This document shows, one piece after another, positions 44,020 through 52,709 of a stretch of DNA of 64,000 nt. Positions within the stretch are counted from its first letter, which is position 1; every line of letters begins with the position of its first letter. The stretch is from contig JACKMK010000003.1 of NCBI GenBank assembly GCA_024235395.1, positions 1 through 64,000 of the forward strand, given 5' to 3'. The notes under the pieces were generated by a model, which searched no databases, was not told the origin of the DNA, and worked only from the letters and a program-made list of their open reading frames with translations. Both the position numbers and the translations under genes were made by a program. The stretch is from Chromatiaceae bacterium (GTDB lineage: Bacteria; Pseudomonadota; Gammaproteobacteria; Chromatiales; Chromatiaceae).

Positions 44020-45129
44020 ATGAAACTGCTTCCCATCGACCAGACCTATATCCAGGACGCGCTGTTCAGGCTGCTGAACACGCCGAGCCCAAGCGGGTAC
44101 ACCGACCGTGCGGTTCATCTCGTCGCCGACGAACTCGACCGGCTGGGCGTCCCGGTGGAACTCACCCGCCGCGGCGCCATCCGTGCGACGCTTAAGGGTC
44201 AGCGCAGCAGCCCGGACCGGGCCGTGGTCGCACATATCGATACCCTGGGCGCCATGGTCAAGGCGTTGAAACCGAACGGCCGGGTCGAGCTGGTACCGGT
44301 CGGGCACTGGAACGCGCGTTTTGCGGAAGGTGCGCGGGTCACGCTGTTCACCGACATCAGCTCGCACCGCGGCACCATCCTGCCGCTCAAGGCCTCGGGC
44401 CACACCTTTGCCGACGAGGTCGACAAGCAGCCGTCCAACTGGCAGAACGTCGAGTTGCGGGTCGACGAGTTCTGCCAGTCCCAGCAGGACCTGATGAAGC
44501 TCGGGGTACATGTCGGCGACTTCGTGGCCGTCGATCCACAACCCGAGGTGCTCGAAAACGGCTTCATCGTATCCCGCCACCTGGACGACAAAGCGGGCGC
44601 CGCTGTGCTGCTGGGCGCCGTGAAGGCAGTGATCGACAGCGGCATCGAGCTGCCGGTCGACTGCCATCCCCTGTTCACGATCTCCGAAGAGGTGGGCTCG
44701 GGCGCCTCCGCGGCACTGCACGGCGACGTCGCCGAGATGCTGACGCTCGACAACGGCACCACGGCGCCCGGACAGAACTCCAGCGAGTTCGGCGTGACCA
44801 TCTGCATGGCCGACCTCAGCGGACCCTTCGACTACCACCTGACGCACTACATGATCCGTCTGTGTCAGGAGTTCCAGATCCCCTATCAACGCGATGTGTT
44901 CCGTTACTACCGGTCGGACAGCGCCTCCGCAGTCGAGGCCGGTGCCGACCTGCGCACCGCGCTGGCGACCTTCGGTGTCGACGGCTCGCACGGCTGGGAG
45001 CGCATCCATTGGAATGCCCTCGAATCGCTGACCCGGCTGGTCACGGTGTACATGCAATCGCCACCGCTGTTCCTCAGGGACCAGGACGACATCGGTCCAC
45101 GCACGGGATTCCCGATGCAACCCGCCTGA
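44020..45129 (+). CDS. M42 family peptidase of the NAGGN osmoprotectant system
   Basis: 369 aa metallo-aminopeptidase fold. Metal ligands: His in VVAHIDTLGAM, Asp in SRHLDDKAGAAVL, Glu-Glu in TISEEVGSGASAAL, with a dimetal Asp in MLTLDNGTT. The tail AVEAGADLRTALATFGVDGS is also typical of M42. This subfamily occurs only with NAGGN biosynthesis genes; its role (breakdown of the osmolyte, or processing of an intermediate) is not established. It follows ngg by 116 bp. Confidence 0.9.
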   Translation: MKLLPIDQTYIQDALFRLLNTPSPSGYTDRAVHLVADELDRLGVPVELTRRGAIRATLKGQRSSPDRAVVAHIDTLGAMVKALKPNGRVELVPVGHWNARFAEGARVTLFTDISSHRGTILPLKASGHTFADEVDKQPSNWQNVELRVDEFCQSQQDLMKLGVHVGDFVAVDPQPEVLENGFIVSRHLDDKAGAAVLLGAVKAVIDSGIELPVDCHPLFTISEEVGSGASAALHGDVAEMLTLDNGTTAPGQNSSEFGVTICMADLSGPFDYHLTHYMIRLCQEFQIPYQRDVFRYYRSDSASAVEAGADLRTALATFGVDGSHGWERIHWNALESLTRLVTVYMQSPPLFLRDQDDIGPRTGFPMQPA

Positions 45130-45192
45130 GCCACGACTCCGCCAGCCGATGAACCGGTTTTGTATAAAAAATAAACCTCACAAACCGGGACA

Positions 45193-45220
45193 TTGCAAAA
45201 ATGTCCAGGTAAATTAGACT
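45193..45220 (+). promoter_or_regulatory. candidate promoter of the peroxidase gene
   Basis: TTGCAA (45193-45198), 16-bp spacer and TAGACT (45215-45220), 43 bp before the ATG at 45263. The -35 lies inside an inverted repeat GGACATT/AATGTCC (45188-45206), which could be an overlapping operator. Confidence 0.4.
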
Positions 45221-45262
45221 GGTGGTCAACGAAGTTCGGTCAAACGGTCGCATGAGGTCGGG

Positions 45263-45820
45263 ATGAAACCTATACAGATGTTCGTCAAGGCGGGGCCACT
45301 GCTGGCACTGCTCGGCCTCGGTCCGCACCAAGCCGCGGCCGCCGACGGCGACCTGCTCGATCACGAGGTCCGTCGCCTGGGCGGCGACGAGCTGGTGAAC
45401 CTGCAGGCCGCCTATGGCGGAAAAGTCGTATTGATCGTGAATACCGCGAGCAAGTGCGCATTCACCGGTCAGTACGAGGGGCTGGAGGCGCTGTACGAGA
45501 AATACCGCGAACGTGGCCTGGTCGTGCTCGGCTTTCCGTCCAACGACTTTGGCAGCCAGGAGCCCGGCAGCGAGCAGCAGATCCAGGATTTCTGCCGCCT
45601 CACCTACAGTGTGAAGTTCCCGATGTTCGCCAAGAGCCGCGTCAGGAAGGGCGCGGCTGACCCGCTGTTCGAAGGTCTGGCCGCGGCGGCAGGTCGCTAC
45701 CCGAAATGGAACTTCCACAAGTACCTGCTGGACCGCGAAGGCCGGCTGGCAGACGACTTCCTGAGCTGGACGTCGCCACAGAGCGGCAGCGTCGTGCGGG
45801 CGATCGAGCGGCTGCTGTGA
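45263..45820 (+). CDS. glutathione peroxidase family protein, exported
   Basis: 185 aa. Signal peptide about 1-27 ending in AAAA, so a periplasmic thiol peroxidase reducing H2O2 or lipid hydroperoxides. The peroxidatic Cys is in NTASKCAFTGQYEGLEALYE; the Trp/Asn partners are in KWNFHKYLLD. The usual Gln of the catalytic tetrad (motif NQF) reads NDF here (GFPSNDFGSQEPG), a variant seen in some proteobacterial members. Cys- not selenocysteine-based. It is followed by DUF3429 after 16 bp. Confidence 0.9.
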   Translation: MKPIQMFVKAGPLLALLGLGPHQAAAADGDLLDHEVRRLGGDELVNLQAAYGGKVVLIVNTASKCAFTGQYEGLEALYEKYRERGLVVLGFPSNDFGSQEPGSEQQIQDFCRLTYSVKFPMFAKSRVRKGAADPLFEGLAAAAGRYPKWNFHKYLLDREGRLADDFLSWTSPQSGSVVRAIERLL

Positions 45821-45836
45821 CGAGACGTACCCGCCG

Positions 45837-46280
45837 ATGAGCAGCACCTGGCAGACCGAGCGGCGCTGGCTGGGCTATGCGGGCCTGGTCCCCTTTGCCG
45901 GCTGTTGCGCGGTGCTCGTCTTCGCCGTGCCCGTCGAATGGTCGCACCTGGCTCACGAAACCCTTCGGCACTATGCGGCAGTCATCGCCAGTTTCCTGGG
46001 CGCCGTGCACTGGGGGGTCGCGTCAGACGACCGGGACGGCCTGCAGCATGCCCGGCTGCGCTGGGGAATCATGCCGGCGCTGATCGCCTGGACACTGTTG
46101 GCGCTGCCCGGCCGCGCTGCCCTGCTCGGTTTCGCTGCGCTGTTCGGCCTGATTCTGATCGTCGATCGCTACCTGCTGCCCGTGCTGGACGACGCCTACC
46201 GCACCCTGCGCCTGCAGCTGACCGGCGGCGTGATCCTGTGCCTGCTGACCGCTGTGCCCTTCGTACAGCAGGCGTCTTGA
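45837..46280 (+). CDS. DUF3429 membrane protein
   Basis: 147 aa with about four to five hydrophobic helices (LGYAGLVPFAGCCAVLVFAV, ASFLGAVHWGVA, MPALIAWTLLALPG, ALFGLILIVDRYLLP). The FLGAVHWG and YRTLRLQLT segments are the DUF3429 signature. Function unknown; frequently seen near photolyase or MerR genes in proteobacteria, as here. Confidence 0.82.
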   Translation: MSSTWQTERRWLGYAGLVPFAGCCAVLVFAVPVEWSHLAHETLRHYAAVIASFLGAVHWGVASDDRDGLQHARLRWGIMPALIAWTLLALPGRAALLGFAALFGLILIVDRYLLPVLDDAYRTLRLQLTGGVILCLLTAVPFVQQAS

Positions 46281-46374
46281 TCGGCGTACCGATGGTCGGT
46301 CCGGTGCGGCAGTGCGCAGCTGTGAAACTGGCGACAACCCGACCGGCGTGGGCGCACACCTGGAGGTAGAGGAC

Positions 46375-47385
46375 ATGACCGGGAAGCACAACGATACCCG
46401 CGGCAACTATCGAATCGGCGCAGTCGCGCGCCTGACCGGGATCTCGCCAGACACCCTGCGGATCTGGGAGCGTCGCTACGACATAGTGCAACCGGAACGC
46501 ACCCCGAAAGGTGGCAGGTTGTACAGCCAGACGGACGTCACCCGCCTGACCATGATCAAGACGCTGGTCGACCAGGGTCACGCGATCAGCACCGTCGCCA
46601 ACCTGTCGGTCGACGACCTGAATCACCGCCTGAACAGTGCCCAGCCGGCCAACCTGCCGCCGCCCGGCACCGGTCAACACGAGGTCTGCGTCGTCGGCCA
46701 GGCGATCTCCGTCCGTGCCTGCAATGTCGAGCGGTTGCCGGAGGGGCTCGAACTCGCCGGGGCCTACACGGACCTCGACGCGTTTCTCGAAGATGAGACC
46801 ACCTGCGATACCCTGGTGATCGAACTGCCGTTTCTCGATCGCGGCATCGCGCGCGCACTCGGCGACCCCGCATTGCGCCAACGCGCCCGACGGATCACTG
46901 TGATCTATGCGTTCAGCCCGTCCAACATCGTCACCCAGCTGCAGCGGTTCGGCCTGCAGACCCTGCGCGCGCCGGTGGCACTGGAGCACCTGTGGCAACA
47001 GTGCCTGCTGAACCAGACCCGCCATGTGGACTGGCAGCCGCCGGCCTGGAATCCGCAGAGTCCCAGCGACGAGCCGGTTCCGCCCCGTCGGTTCACACGT
47101 GAGCAGCTGGTCCACGTGTCGCAGGCCGCCACGAGTCTGGAATGTGAGTGCCCACATCACACCGCCGGCCTGATCGAGCAACTGGTCGCCTTCGAGGAAT
47201 ACAGCGCCCGGTGCGAGGTGTCGAGTCGCAAAGACGCGGCGTTGCACGGCTACCTCCACCTGATGACCGCACGCGCACGCTGGCTGATGGAGGTCGCCCT
47301 GGAGCGGCTCGCCGAGGTGGAGGGGATCCGCCTGGCCGGGGAGAAAAAAGGGAACGAGGCGCACCCCGGTTCGCCCGCCACTTGA
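46375..47385 (+). CDS. MerR family regulator with degenerate B12-binding-like C-terminus
   Basis: 336 aa. The N-terminal MerR winged helix is unambiguous: YRIGAVARLTGISPDTLRIW followed by ERRYDIVQPERTPKGGRLYS. ATG 46375 has a GGAGGTAGAGG ribosome site; an upstream GTG 46312 is unlikely. The remaining about 260 residues have the length and helical/Rossmann pattern of light-sensing LitR/CarH regulators, but the cobalamin-binding E/DxH motif is not visible. The neighbouring photolyase supports a light- or stress-response role; that is inference. Confidence 0.85.
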   Translation: MTGKHNDTRGNYRIGAVARLTGISPDTLRIWERRYDIVQPERTPKGGRLYSQTDVTRLTMIKTLVDQGHAISTVANLSVDDLNHRLNSAQPANLPPPGTGQHEVCVVGQAISVRACNVERLPEGLELAGAYTDLDAFLEDETTCDTLVIELPFLDRGIARALGDPALRQRARRITVIYAFSPSNIVTQLQRFGLQTLRAPVALEHLWQQCLLNQTRHVDWQPPAWNPQSPSDEPVPPRRFTREQLVHVSQAATSLECECPHHTAGLIEQLVAFEEYSARCEVSSRKDAALHGYLHLMTARARWLMEVALERLAEVEGIRLAGEKKGNEAHPGSPAT

Positions 47386-47541
47386 TCTCGATCAGGATAG
47401 ACAGCGACTCGGCGCACATTACGGACGCGCGTTCATACACTTTTCATCGTGGTGGTCTATAAAGTACGCGGCGGCAGATTGGATGCCGCCCATAACAGGC
47501 GCCGTGGCAGAGCGCCGACCCCAAAAGTGGATGAGGGCCTG

Positions 47542-47733
47542 ATGAAACACCAATTCGATTCGCTCGCGGAGCAGTGGCCGTACGACGCGGCCGCCCCGGA
47601 GCAACACCACGGTGACCTGCGCAAGGGTGCCTACCTGCAACGGCGCGCCGCCTATCAGCTCGAGGCAAAACTCCCGAAACCGACGCTCGCCGCCGGTATC
47701 ACGACCGCCGCGGTACTGAATAAAACGCGTTGA
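47542..47733 (+). CDS. small hypothetical protein
   Basis: 63 aa from the ATG at 47542 (MKHQFDSLAEQWPYDAAAPE); the frame could be opened from 47449 but the upstream part is basic and less protein-like. Hydrophilic, with a Tyr/Gln/Ala middle and ending AGITTAAVLNKTR. No known family recognised. It lies between MerR and the convergent photolyase. A TATAAA box at 47458-47463 upstream could drive it. Confidence 0.45.
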   Translation: MKHQFDSLAEQWPYDAAAPEQHHGDLRKGAYLQRRAAYQLEAKLPKPTLAAGITTAAVLNKTR

Positions 47734-47763
47734 TCGACGCCGCCGCGGTCTACCCGCGGTGGC

Positions 47764-49179
47764 CTACTTGATCCCGCCCCAGGCCTCCAGCGCGCGTGCG
47801 CGGGTTGCCCGCAGATCGACCAATGGCTGCGGATAATCCTGTCCCAGGCGCACGTCCCCCGCCTCCAGCACCTCGGTCGGCGCCTCCCAGGGTCGATGTA
47901 CCCAGCGATCGGGCAGATCCCCGAGCCGCGGTATCCAGCGGCGCACGTAGTCCCCGGCCGGATCGAACTTTTCACCCTGCACGACCGGGTTGAACACCCG
48001 GAAATACGGCGCTGCATCGGCGCCACATCCGGCGGTCCATTGCCAGCCCAGGGTGTTGCTCGCCAGATCGGCGTCGACCAGCGTGTCCCAGAACCAGCGA
48101 GCGCCGTGCTGCCAGGGCAACAGCAGGTTCTTGGTCAGAAATGAGGCGACCAGCATGCGCACCCGGTTGTGCATCCAACCGGTGGTCCACAGCTGACGCA
48201 TGCCGGCGTCAACCATCGGGATGCCGGTCTGACCACGCTGCCAGGCATGCAGCTGACGGTCGTCGGTACGCCACGCAAATTGTTCAAAACGCGTATCGAG
48301 CGGACGGTCTGCGGTGTGGGGAAAGTGGTAGAGAAGATGGTGGCCGAACTCGCGCCAGCCCACCTCGCGCAGGAATTCCGCCGCCGAATGCCGCCCCCCT
48401 CGACACGCCGCGGAGACCTCGCGCGGACCGAGTTGTCCGAAATGCAGATACGGCGAAAGGCGCGAAACGCGGTCGGCAGCCGGCCGGTCCCGGCCATCTG
48501 GATAGTGCCGCAGGTCGGTCGCGAGAAACTCCTGCAACCTTCCCTCGGCAGCTGCGCGGGTCGGCACCCAGGCGTCCGCGATACCCACATCCCAACGCCG
48601 CTGCGGCAGCAGGCGCAGCGATGCCAGGTCGCCACCGCCGAGCGGGGCCAGTTGCCGAAGCGATGCCAGGCGGTCGGCAAAGTTCGCGCCCTCGACCGGC
48701 CGGTCCGGCAGCCCGCGCGCCAGCAGATGCCGCCAAAACGGGGTGAACACGCGGAACGGCGCACCCTGTTTGTTGGCGACCTCCCAGGGTTCGAACCACA
48801 GCGCGGCGTTGTGGCTGACCGCCTCGATACCGGCGCTGCGCAACGCCTGTTTCACCGTGGTGTCTCGCGCTATCAGCGCCGGCTCGTACAGGCGGTTCCA
48901 GTACACTGCCTGCGCACCTGTACGGGTGATCAACTCCTGCAACACGGCGAGGCTGTCACCCTCGCGCACCACCAGGCGCCCGCCGAGTTGGCGGTCGAGG
49001 TCCTCCAGCGCATGGTGCAACCACCAGTTCGACGCGGCGCCCGGTTCCCAGGGGGCCTCTTCGTGAGGGGCATGGATATAGACCGGGACCAGCCGTGCAT
49101 GCCGCGCACATGCCGCGGCGAGTGCCGGGTTGTCCTGCAGTCTCAGGTCACGCCGCAGCCAGAGGATCGCCGTCGACAC
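47764..49179 (-). CDS. phrB: deoxyribodipyrimidine photolyase
   Basis: Light-driven repair of cyclobutane pyrimidine dimers, FAD plus antenna cofactor. 471 aa from the GTG at 49179, which starts right at STAILWLRRDLRLQDNPALA and has GAGG upstream; a GTG at 49221 would overlap the GST gene. FAD-domain signatures are RLSPYLHFGQLGPREVSAA, WREFGHHLLYHFP, MRQLWTTGWMHNRVRMLVAS and TLGWQWTAGCGADAAPYFRV. Class I CPD type is most likely; (6-4) specificity is less likely from motifs. Follows the GST gene by 7 bp on the same strand. Confidence 0.93.
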   Translation of the reverse strand: MSTAILWLRRDLRLQDNPALAAACARHARLVPVYIHAPHEEAPWEPGAASNWWLHHALEDLDRQLGGRLVVREGDSLAVLQELITRTGAQAVYWNRLYEPALIARDTTVKQALRSAGIEAVSHNAALWFEPWEVANKQGAPFRVFTPFWRHLLARGLPDRPVEGANFADRLASLRQLAPLGGGDLASLRLLPQRRWDVGIADAWVPTRAAAEGRLQEFLATDLRHYPDGRDRPAADRVSRLSPYLHFGQLGPREVSAACRGGRHSAAEFLREVGWREFGHHLLYHFPHTADRPLDTRFEQFAWRTDDRQLHAWQRGQTGIPMVDAGMRQLWTTGWMHNRVRMLVASFLTKNLLLPWQHGARWFWDTLVDADLASNTLGWQWTAGCGADAAPYFRVFNPVVQGEKFDPAGDYVRRWIPRLGDLPDRWVHRPWEAPTEVLEAGDVRLGQDYPQPLVDLRATRARALEAWGGIK

Positions 49180-49186
49180 CGGCGCC

Positions 49187-49792
49187 TCAGGTCGGCGGCG
49201 CCGTGGCGACCATCGACGCACGGTCGGCCATCCCGGCGTACCACGCCGCCAGGCGCGGCCGCGTCGCGCGCCAATCGCCGACTGCCCCGCGCAGATCGAG
49301 ATAGCCGAGGGCGACGGCGAGACTCAGGGTGCCGAGGTCGATGCGCCCGGTGAGCCCGGCCGCCCCGGCCTCCAGGCCGTCGAGCGCGCGTGTGATCGCG
49401 CGCTGTTTGAGTTCGATCCACCAGTCCCAGCGCTTCTCCGCCGGGCGCTTGCTGCGTTCGACGAAGATCAACACCGCACACTCCAGGACCCCGTCCGCCA
49501 GCGCCTGTTCGCGCAGGACCTGCCAGCGTCCCGCACCCCCGGCCGGAATCATCCGCGGACCCTCGTGCAAGCCATCCAGGTAGTCGCAGATCACGCCGCT
49601 GTCGTACAGGGCGCTGCCGTCCTCGAGGACCAGTGTCGGCACCATCGACAGCGGGTTGTCTAAGGTCAGGACCTCCGGTTCGGCCCAGCCGTCGACCGTC
49701 TCCAGCGCGACGCGGTCGGCAAGACCCGTCTCGTGCAGCATCACGGTGACCTTGCGTACGAACGGCGAGGTATGCGAATGGCGCAACAGCAT
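49187..49792 (-). CDS. glutathione S-transferase family protein (YibF-like)
   Basis: 201 aa. Thioredoxin-fold N-domain: MLLRHSHTSPFVRKVTVMLH with the Ser/Thr active-site region, the cis-Pro in PLSMVPTLVLEDGSALYDSG (glutathione gamma-Glu site) and an all-helical C-domain ending in ATRPRLAAWYAGMADRASM. Broad role in detoxification or thiol chemistry; substrate unknown. Upstream partner of phrB in a two-gene minus-strand unit. Confidence 0.88.
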   Translation of the reverse strand: MLLRHSHTSPFVRKVTVMLHETGLADRVALETVDGWAEPEVLTLDNPLSMVPTLVLEDGSALYDSGVICDYLDGLHEGPRMIPAGGAGRWQVLREQALADGVLECAVLIFVERSKRPAEKRWDWWIELKQRAITRALDGLEAGAAGLTGRIDLGTLSLAVALGYLDLRGAVGDWRATRPRLAAWYAGMADRASMVATAPPT

Positions 49793-49875
49793 CGGCGCTG
49801 CTCCCTGTTTCCAGTGCGTGGATTATCGGCGGCCGATGCCGGACTGCCCAGCGATCGGCCGTGCGCCTGTCTTGA

Positions 49876-51267
49876 TCAGGCCGCGTCCGCGCCGCTGATG
49901 ATATGCGATGGCAGGTCGCTGCCCTGGTGGCGCTGGTCGCTGCCCAGCAGGTCCGCGGCGAACCGAGCATCATCGACCGAGGCCCCGAGGTACTCGGCGA
50001 CGGCGCGCATGTCCACCTCGGCGTTTTCCAGGCAACAGGTCGCCCCCGGCGACGGTGTCATGTTGAAGATCGCGCCGACTCCGGTATCGATCTTGGCCTC
50101 GCCCATCATCAGGCGGCGGTTGTCCTTGTCGATCAACTGCGGGCGGATACCGCCGACATGGTGCGCAAATCTCAGGTCGCGGTAGCGCAGGTCCGGGACG
50201 ATCTTGCGCGCATCCTTGAGGAACAGACCGCGCCGCAGCACCGGCACCTCGAACAGGAAGTTCTTCAGCATGTAGTTGCGGATGTCCGGCACCTTCAGGA
50301 GGTCGTACAACACGTCCCATACCTTGCGGTCGAAGCGAAACACGCGCATGAAGTCCTTAAGCGTCTCCCAGTTGTAACGTTCGAGCACGGGCAGCACCAA
50401 CGCGGTCGGCCCCCAGCGCGTCTTGCCCGGCACCATCACGTCGGGGTCGCCGTGGATCGCGGCGAACGGCAGCTTGTCGTTCTGCACCGTGTACACCTTG
50501 CCGCGCAACACCTGCGGGGTGAAGTAGTAGCTTCCCGCCACCGGCAGCACCGAGTAATGGTGGCCATAGCCGAGGTCGTGCGCGAGCTTCAGGCTGTGGC
50601 CACCGGCACAGACCACGATTGCCCGCGCCTGGAAGCTGGTCGTGGCGGTCTCGATCACGAACAATTCGCCCTGCGTCTTGATGTGCCGGACCCGTTGGTT
50701 GTACTCGACGACCGCCGACTTGCCTTCGCAGCGCTGCGCCTGACGCACGAACGAGCGCGACAAGGCCTCGTAGTTGACCGCCGTGTACTCGTTCTCCGAA
50801 CCCAGGGCGACGATCTCGTCGGGTCGCGGACGGCCGTTCGCATAGGCGACCGCCGGCTCGATGCGCGCGATGTCCTTGGCCTCGAGCAGCCGCAGGTTCG
50901 GGTAATGGGGAGACAAGGTCGCAAACCGTTGCCGCAGCTGCGTGCATTCGCGAGCACCCACGCCGAGTACCATCTTCGGGTAACGGAAGATCAGATGGTC
51001 GATATCCGGCTGCGTGGTGGCATAGTTCTCGACCATGCGCGCGGCACGCTGCACCTTCAGCGCCTTCTCCAGGCTGTAGTTCGTCTCGATGTCGCCGCAG
51101 TGCAGCGTCTGGCTGTTGTTGCTGTGCAGTGAGTTGACGCGCGCCGGTGCCGCATACTTCTCCAGCAGGCCGACATGCCGGATGTCGGTGTATTTCGATG
51201 TCAGATAGAGCAGAGCGGAGCCGGTTACACCGCCGCCGACGATCAGCAAATCGAATACCTGGCTCAA
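49876..51267 (-). CDS. mqo: malate:quinone oxidoreductase-type FAD enzyme
   Basis: 463 aa from the TTG at 51267, which has a GGGGAGG ribosome site 8 nt before it. Rossmann FAD motif DLLIVGGGVTGSALLYLTSK at the N-terminus. Characteristic Mqo blocks: SLHSNNSQTLHCGDIETNYS, AIVVCAGGHSLKLAHDLGYG, VMVPGKTRWGPTALVLPVLE and GGIRPQLID, with the terminal MTPSPGATCCLENAEVD. Peripheral membrane enzyme passing electrons from malate to quinone. Longer readings to 51312 add a non-conserved tail. Confidence 0.88.
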   Translation of the reverse strand: MSQVFDLLIVGGGVTGSALLYLTSKYTDIRHVGLLEKYAAPARVNSLHSNNSQTLHCGDIETNYSLEKALKVQRAARMVENYATTQPDIDHLIFRYPKMVLGVGARECTQLRQRFATLSPHYPNLRLLEAKDIARIEPAVAYANGRPRPDEIVALGSENEYTAVNYEALSRSFVRQAQRCEGKSAVVEYNQRVRHIKTQGELFVIETATTSFQARAIVVCAGGHSLKLAHDLGYGHHYSVLPVAGSYYFTPQVLRGKVYTVQNDKLPFAAIHGDPDVMVPGKTRWGPTALVLPVLERYNWETLKDFMRVFRFDRKVWDVLYDLLKVPDIRNYMLKNFLFEVPVLRRGLFLKDARKIVPDLRYRDLRFAHHVGGIRPQLIDKDNRRLMMGEAKIDTGVGAIFNMTPSPGATCCLENAEVDMRAVAEYLGASVDDARFAADLLGSDQRHQGSDLPSHIISGADAA

Positions 51268-51389
51268 AGCAACAACCTCCCCACCTGCACTTCTGTGCAG
51301 CATAGCGGGCACCCGCCGCGCGGTCTCATGAGGTTTCTTGACGCCTGGCCATTGATGCAGCGCACCAATACTTGTGACCGAAAAAAATA

Positions 51390-51417
51390 TTGCTATTTTA
51401 TAATTTTCTAATATACT
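51390..51417 (+). promoter_or_regulatory. candidate promoter of the sulfur globule-like gene
   Basis: In a short AT-rich island, TTGCTA (51390-51395), 16-bp spacer and TATACT (51412-51417). A perfect TATAAT also occurs at 51399-51404 with a poorer -35. This would give a leader of about 95 nt before the ATG at 51521. The rest of the 253-bp gap to mqo is without visible features. Confidence 0.45.
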
Positions 51418-51520
51418 TCACGTCCATCGGTGCACAGGATCGCCGACCGCCCCGCACAGGCGGCAATCAATTTGAACCATCGGGCCATTGCCCATCCATC
51501 AGAATCTCGGAGACATCGAC

Positions 51521-51868
51521 ATGAAAAAAGTTATCGCTATCGCTGCCGTCCTCGCTGCCACCCAGGCCTCCGCCTGGTGGGGTAATGGCTACGACAACAG
51601 CTACAACAACGGCTATGGCGCCGGCAACGGCTACAGCAACGGCGTGTTCGACGGTACCGGCGACGCCGCTGGCGAAGGCACCTTCAGCATGAACTTCTCG
51701 GGTCGTGGCAACACCAACATGCGTGGCTACGGCAATGGCTACGGCTACGGCGACGGTTGGGGCCGCGGCTACAACTACCAGCAGCCGTTCTACGGTTATG
51801 GCCCGTACGGCTATGCACCGATGCCGCCGGCTGCTCCGGTTGCTCCGCAGGCAGAAGCCGCCGAGTAA
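51521..51868 (+). CDS. sulfur globule protein-like Gly/Tyr/Asn-rich secreted protein
   Basis: 115 aa. Signal peptide MKKVIAIAAVLAATQASA, then WWGNGYDNSYNNGYGAGNG-type repeats, a spacer (FDGTGDAAGEGTFSMNFSGRG), further GYGNGYGYGDGWGRGY repeats and a Pro/Ala tail. This is the composition and design of periplasmic sulfur globule envelope proteins (SgpA/B/CV1-like) in purple and other sulfur-oxidising Chromatiales. The ATG at 51521 has a GGAGACATCGAC leader; an ATG at 51488 is rejected because it spoils the signal peptide. Other Gly/Tyr-rich secreted proteins exist, so the assignment is probable, not certain. A strong terminator follows. Confidence 0.75.
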   Translation: MKKVIAIAAVLAATQASAWWGNGYDNSYNNGYGAGNGYSNGVFDGTGDAAGEGTFSMNFSGRGNTNMRGYGNGYGYGDGWGRGYNYQQPFYGYGPYGYAPMPPAAPVAPQAEAAE

Positions 51869-51904
51869 TCGCTCCGCGGTTACCGGCCCAACGGCCAGCA
51901 CGAA

Positions 51905-51930
51905 CCCCGCACCCCGGTGCGGGGTTTTTT
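51905..51930 (+). terminator. intrinsic terminator of the sulfur globule-like gene
   Basis: Nine-bp stem CCCCGCACC / GGTGCGGGG with a CC loop followed by six T residues (51925-51930), 36 nt after the stop codon. Monocistronic expression is implied. Confidence 0.9.
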
Positions 51931-51992
51931 GTGCGCCACGTCCGCCGCCACTTGTTATGCTGCCCGGATCATCAGGCGAGTGGAGAACCACG

Positions 51993-52694
51993 ATGCGATG
52001 GACATGGGCCGCAACACTGTTCGGCGCCTGGCTGTTGTTGTCGGCACCGACGCTGAGCGCCGAGCAACCGCAATACAACCGGGTCAGTCTCAATGAATCC
52101 GCCGAGACCGAGGTCGACAATGACCTGATGGTCGCGGTGCTGTTCGCGCAGGCCGAAGGCCGTGACGCCGTGACGCCGGCCGACCAGGTGAACCGCGAGA
52201 TCGATTGGGCATTGGGAACGGCAAAAGGCGTACCAGCGGTCAAGGTGCAGACGCTCGGTTACCAGACCCAAGCGGTGTACGACAAGAACAGCGTCCGCGG
52301 CTGGCGGGTCATGCAGTCGCTGCGCCTCGAGAGCACCGATGGCCGCGCGCTCGGTGACCTGGTCGCGACCTTGCAGTCACGCCTGCAGGTGATGTCGATC
52401 GCTTACGAACTCTCCGATTCGCAACGCCGGAGCCGGCTCGACGAGTTGACCGCGACCGCCCTGGACCGGTTTCAGGCACGCGCGGAACATGTCGCCAAGA
52501 CCTTGAAGCGCAGCGGCTTTCGGCTGGTGCGTCTCAATATCGACGACAGCGGTGACCGACCCATGCCTCTGGCGCGTGGCATGACGATGGCGGCCGCGCC
52601 GATGGAGGCATCGGTCGCGCCGGTGCGCCTCGAGGCGGGCACACGCAAGATCGCCGTCACGGTCAGCGGCGAGATCGAACTGAACGCCGACTGA
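51993..52694 (+). CDS. SIMPL domain (DUF541) periplasmic protein
   Basis: 233 aa with a Sec signal (about 1-23, ...APTLSAE). The PF04402/SIMPL pattern is visible: RVSLNESAETEVDNDLMVAV, then LQTLGYQTQAVYDK-like, GWRVMQSLRLESTD and a terminal KIAVTVSGEIEL strand. Family members are periplasmic or outer-membrane proteins of poorly defined function, some linked to oxidative stress. It is a single gene following the terminator at 51905-51930. Confidence 0.85.
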   Translation: MRWTWAATLFGAWLLLSAPTLSAEQPQYNRVSLNESAETEVDNDLMVAVLFAQAEGRDAVTPADQVNREIDWALGTAKGVPAVKVQTLGYQTQAVYDKNSVRGWRVMQSLRLESTDGRALGDLVATLQSRLQVMSIAYELSDSQRRSRLDELTATALDRFQARAEHVAKTLKRSGFRLVRLNIDDSGDRPMPLARGMTMAAAPMEASVAPVRLEAGTRKIAVTVSGEIELNAD

Positions 52695-52709
52695 TCGCCG
52701 TCGGCCTCA

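Noticed and set aside
47743..47759. CCGCGG/CCGCGG inverted repeat as terminator of phrB
   Set aside because: No U tract and poor stem geometry; may only be GC-rich chance.
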